A stretch of DNA of 10,090 nt, from positions 1 through 10,090 of the forward strand of contig UZAE01002177.1 in assembly GCA_900617975.1 (NCBI GenBank), read 5' to 3'. Every line of letters begins with the position of its first letter. Position 1 is the stretch's first letter. This stretch comes from Rodentolepis nana. Lineage: Eukaryota; Platyhelminthes; Cestoda; Cyclophyllidea; Hymenolepididae. The translations under genes were made by a program, and so were the position numbers. The notes under the pieces are model-generated. The model was not told where the DNA came from, did no database searches, and saw nothing but the letters and a program-made list of their open reading frames with translations. Positions 8,262 to 10,090 of this stretch are shown here, piece after piece.

Positions 8262-8330
8262 GTCTATCACTCGGCATTCGTTTTTGACTTCGATTTGTCT
8301 ATCACTCGGCATTTGATTTGACTTCGATTT
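8262..8330 (+). repeat. Tandem duplication A (about 35 bp x 2)
   Basis: Units 8262-8296 and 8297-8330 both run from GTCTATCACTCGGCATT to GACTTCGATTT, with a one-base length difference and a few substitutions in the T-rich middle. Confidence 0.9.
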
Positions 8331-8340
8331 ATTATGCTTC

Positions 8341-8415
8341 AAAAAGGCTATAAGAAAAATCGCCCTCGTCAGGGCGACAAAAAAGGCAATAAAAAAATCG
8401 CCCTCGTCAGGGCGA
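8341..8415 (+). repeat. Tandem duplication B (about 38 bp x 2), each with a perfect hairpin
   Basis: Units 8341-8378 and 8379-8415 each hold an A-rich lead followed by TCGCCCT-CGTC-AGGGCGA, a perfect 7-bp stem with a four-base loop (8360-8377 and 8398-8415). Although it resembles a bacterial terminator hairpin with A-rich flanks, it lies just upstream of a eukaryotic retrotransposon endonuclease ORF. The two hairpin sequences are identical while the A-rich leads differ. Confidence 0.9.
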
Positions 8416-8903
8416 ATCACAACGTCTTCAGATCCTCCAGTGGAATGCTGGAGGAATGTCTCCGGACAAATAGATCCAAGTACAGAAAATCCTGCAAATC
8501 TATGATGTAGATATTTTCACAATAATGGAAGCTAACATTTCGGATGACAAACTGAAGTACTACCAATTCCCAGGTTACACTCTGTACAATCTACCTAAAT
8601 ACCGGCAAGTTGCAAGTGGAAATCTAACTGGAGTAAAAGAAGGCCTCGCCTCACTCTACGATCTAATCAAGGGTACGGGCTCGACACATGACAAATGTGA
8701 AATAATCAGATTAAATGTTTGGAAATGTCAAAACCACTTCAAGATATATGCAGTCTGTAATCCACCCCAGAATTGTCCAAATTTTGACTTTCTGAACATC
8801 TCACACCAAACTATAATATTAGGAGACTTCAACGCCTACTCCACCAGATGGGGCTACAAGGGTACAAAAATAGCTGGAAAGGAAATCGAAGACATGCTAA
8901 ACA

Positions 8904-9018
8904 GCAACCCTCTGGAACTTATTTACAGCAATGAGGATCCGGCAACACTCTGGAACTTATTTATAGGAATGAGGATAGCAGCAACCCTCTGGAACTTATT
9001 TACAGCAATGAGGATCCG
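8904..9018 (+). repeat. Tandem duplication C (38/39/38 bp x 3) inside the endonuclease ORF
   Basis: Three units (8904-8941, 8942-8980, 8981-9018) each run from GCAACC/A-CTCTGGAAC through TTATTTA to AATGAGGAT. The first and third are nearly identical; the middle one has several substitutions and one extra base. The two extra units add 77 nt, which is not a multiple of three, and this matches the frame change between the parts of the ORF before and after it. Confidence 0.92.
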
Positions 9019-9098
9019 GCAAATTTGCACTACAATGGAACCGGAACAACTCCTGACTTACTCCTGGCTTCGAGCGACATCAGTGAGCATACACGCCG

Positions 9099-9175
9099 CA
9101 AAATAATTGAAGATCCTGGTTCTGGTCACAAACCAGGCAAAATAATTGACGATCCTGGTTCTGGTCACAAACCAG
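9099..9175 (+). repeat. Tandem duplication D (39 bp x 2), in frame
   Basis: Units starting at 9099 and 9138 both encode KII-E/D-DPGSGHKP. At 39 bp the duplication adds 13 codons without breaking the frame, doubling the last catalytic motif of the endonuclease. The copies differ at only two or three bases. Confidence 0.92.
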
Positions 9176-9591
9176 TGTTGCTAGTATTATGCAGCAAAAG
9201 CATGACAACAAAAGTATCAACTAAGCTATCGTGGAACTTCAAGAAGGCTGACTGGCCAAGATTCACAAACCTTTTGGAGAATGAACTTCACACAAGTCCC
9301 CTCAACTTCAACCAACATCCTGACAAACTTTGCACTGATTTCACGAATATTATGATCACATGTGCAAAGAAAACTATTCCCCGAGGCAAAACTAAACACT
9401 ATCGAGTGTTTTGGCCTAAACACCTTGAGGAACTGAAAAGAAAGCGGGATGCCCTTCGCAACACTGCTGATCAGACTGGAAGAACGGAAGACGTACAAGC
9501 CTGGAGACGACAATCAGCTGTCCTAAGGCAAGCCACCTTACAAGCTAAACACACTTCCTTCGACAAGTCCATCTCAAATATCAACTATTAA

Positions 9592-9752
9592 AGTGATAGC
9601 AAACGCACTTTCAAATTTCTGAGAAACCTGCAAAACAACAGAGAAAGATCTAAAAAAGAACCAATACGCTTAAACAGCAAATTGTAAGACCCAAGAAAGA
9701 ATCAATATGCTTAAAATCAAATTGCTAAAAAAGAACCAATACGCCGACACCG
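9592..9752 (+). pseudogene. Retrotransposon linker with tandem duplication E
   Basis: Translation past the TAA continues SDSKRTFKFLRNLQNNRERS and then KKEPIRLNSKL before another TAA (9685-9687). From 9650 the unit CTAAAAAAGAACCAATACGC... is present three times: 9650-9690, a diverged shorter copy at 9691-9724, and a partial copy at 9725-9746. Spacing is about 41 and 34 bases. The element's protein line is scrambled across this stretch. Confidence 0.75.
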
Positions 9753-9936
9753 AAATAGCTAACTGCTTTGCGAGGTTCTATAAAATAGCTAACTACTTTG
9801 CGAGGTTCTATTCCCACAAGCAGTAGCTAACTGCTTTGCGAGGTTCTATTCCCACAAGCAAAATTAACTGCTTTGCGAAGTTCTATTCCCACAAGCAAAA
9901 GAAACCTTTGCGAGGTTCTATTCCCACAAACAAAAG
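9753..9936 (+). repeat. Tandem repeat F (five copies, 30-38 bp spacing)
   Basis: Five copies of a unit with the core CTTTGCGAGGTTCTATTCCC, with CTTTGCGA starting at 9766, 9796, 9834, 9871 and 9906 (spacings 30, 38, 37 and 35). The first copy lacks the ATTCCCACAAGCA tail and the last lacks the TAGCTAACTG head. In the ancestral frame this segment would have encoded a single motif like IANCFARFYSHKQ. Confidence 0.92.
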
Positions 9937-9939
9937 AAA

Positions 9940-10090
9940 AACCCTTCTGTCAGAAAGTCTTCAAGAGACTTAAAGATACAAGTAAGGCAGTTTGGTGAAA
10001 TTAAGGAAGACGCAACACCAAATAATGTACTTACTGAACCATTCAGACCTTGCAAACTTAATGCTGCGATAAAACAGCTAAAGTGCAAGA
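9940..10090 (+). pseudogene. Start of retrotransposon RT region, cut by window edge
   Basis: From 9940 a frame open to the window edge reads NPSVRKSSRDLK and later NNVLTEPF and LNAAIKQLKCK. This is the segment that in related elements directly precedes the KAPGPDGI-type motif opening the RT domain. It is partial at the right edge, so I cannot judge whether the RT itself is intact. Given the stops and duplications upstream, it is marked as part of a broken copy. Confidence 0.75.

Larger units (their letters stand above)
8426..9591 (+). pseudogene. Retrotransposon ORF2: endonuclease domain and linker, frame-broken
   Basis: The apurinic-type endonuclease would nick target DNA to prime reverse transcription. 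The frame opens with LQWNAGG (Asn codon 8444-8446), then a TAG at 8471-8473, then FTIMEANIS with the catalytic Glu (8528-8530), KYRQVASG, and ILGDFNAYSTRWG (Asp 8825-8827, Asn 8831-8833). The frame is lost in a three-copy tandem repeat (8904-9018) and resumes at about 9010 as LHYNGTGTTPDLLLASSD. The terminal motif, usually SDH, reads GSGHKPV and is duplicated in frame (His codons 9127-9129 and 9166-9168). After it come WNFKKADWPRF and PRGKTKHYRVFW, the linker before RT. A TAA at 9589-9591 replaces an expected sense codon, and the same frame goes on as SDSKRTFKFLRNLQNN. The ATG codons at 8525 and 9025 are internal, not real starts. Confidence 0.88.
8262..10090 (+). mobile_element. Jockey-like non-LTR retrotransposon, partial and decayed
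   Basis: An element of the LINE type, which moves by nicking target DNA and reverse-transcribing its own RNA at the nick. Visible in order are a short 5' stretch with tandem repeats (from about 8262, boundary uncertain), an endonuclease domain from 8426, a linker with conserved basic motifs, and the approach to the RT domain, which runs off the right edge. No ORF1 with CCHC zinc knuckles was recognised. The reading frame is broken by stops at 8471-8473, 9589-9591 and 9685-9687 and by tandem duplications. The protein resembles elements I associate with spider genomes (from memory). The copy cannot encode a working enzyme. Confidence 0.85.

Noticed and set aside
8360..8415. Hairpins resembling bacterial rho-independent terminators or a two-unit CRISPR
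   Set aside because: There are only two units, no spacers or cas genes, and a eukaryotic element context. They are part of a local tandem duplication.
8434..8454. Perfect 7-bp hairpin CCTCCAG / CTGGAGG
   Set aside because: It falls on codons for the conserved endonuclease motif LQWNAGG, so it is explained by coding sequence.
9226..9513. 95-codon minus-strand ORF
   Set aside because: It is antisense to the retrotransposon linker that carries PRGKTKHYRVFW.
9753..9936. Five-copy repeat considered as a CRISPR array or satellite
   Set aside because: The units are contiguous, have uneven spacing (30-38) and derive from a retrotransposon coding segment, with no unique spacers.

Overview
The window looks like AT-rich, gene-poor nuclear DNA of an arthropod. 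The coding signal comes from decayed eukaryotic transposable elements (a DD34D mariner and Jockey-like non-LTR retrotransposon fragments) plus one eukaryotic nuclear-type tRNA-Pro(UGG). The retrotransposon translation (GDFNAYSTRWG, DPGSGHKPV, PRGKTKHYRVFW) resembles elements I associate with orb-weaving spiders. That assignment is from memory and would need a database search. No host protein-coding gene could be supported: the short ORFs in the rest of the window look like chance ORFs.

Layout. A diverged repeat, called R here, occurs as two inverted copies: the left arm at about 236-1202 on the minus strand and the right arm at about 5053-6211 on the plus strand. They flank about 3.85 kb. That spacer holds the tRNA gene (3566-3637), a purine/G-rich tract (2374-2448), a short hairpin, and, against the inner edge of the right arm, a broken reverse-transcriptase fragment (4813-5051). 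Both arms carry a stem-loop of about 80 nt (989-1068 and 5186-5265). The right arm has about 177 bp with no counterpart in the left.

Just outside the right arm is a nearly full-length but dead mariner (6245-7513, 1269 bp). It has 26-bp terminal inverted repeats, a TA target duplication and a minus-strand transposase broken by three stops and at least two frameshifts. All three catalytic aspartate codons survive in one frame or another. After about 750 bp with no recognised feature, a second non-LTR element runs from at least 8426 (possibly from about 8262) off the right edge. It shows an endonuclease domain, a linker and the approach to the reverse-transcriptase domain.

The most unusual feature is that this last element copy contains six separate local tandem duplications, mostly with 30-40 bp units, within about 1.7 kb. 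No comparable cluster was seen elsewhere in the window. One of them (net +77 nt) exactly explains the frame break in the endonuclease ORF. The two things most worth checking are this cluster and the large inverted repeat. No gene set working together as a pathway is visible. The history appears to be nested insertion and decay of mobile DNA around one possibly functional tRNA gene.
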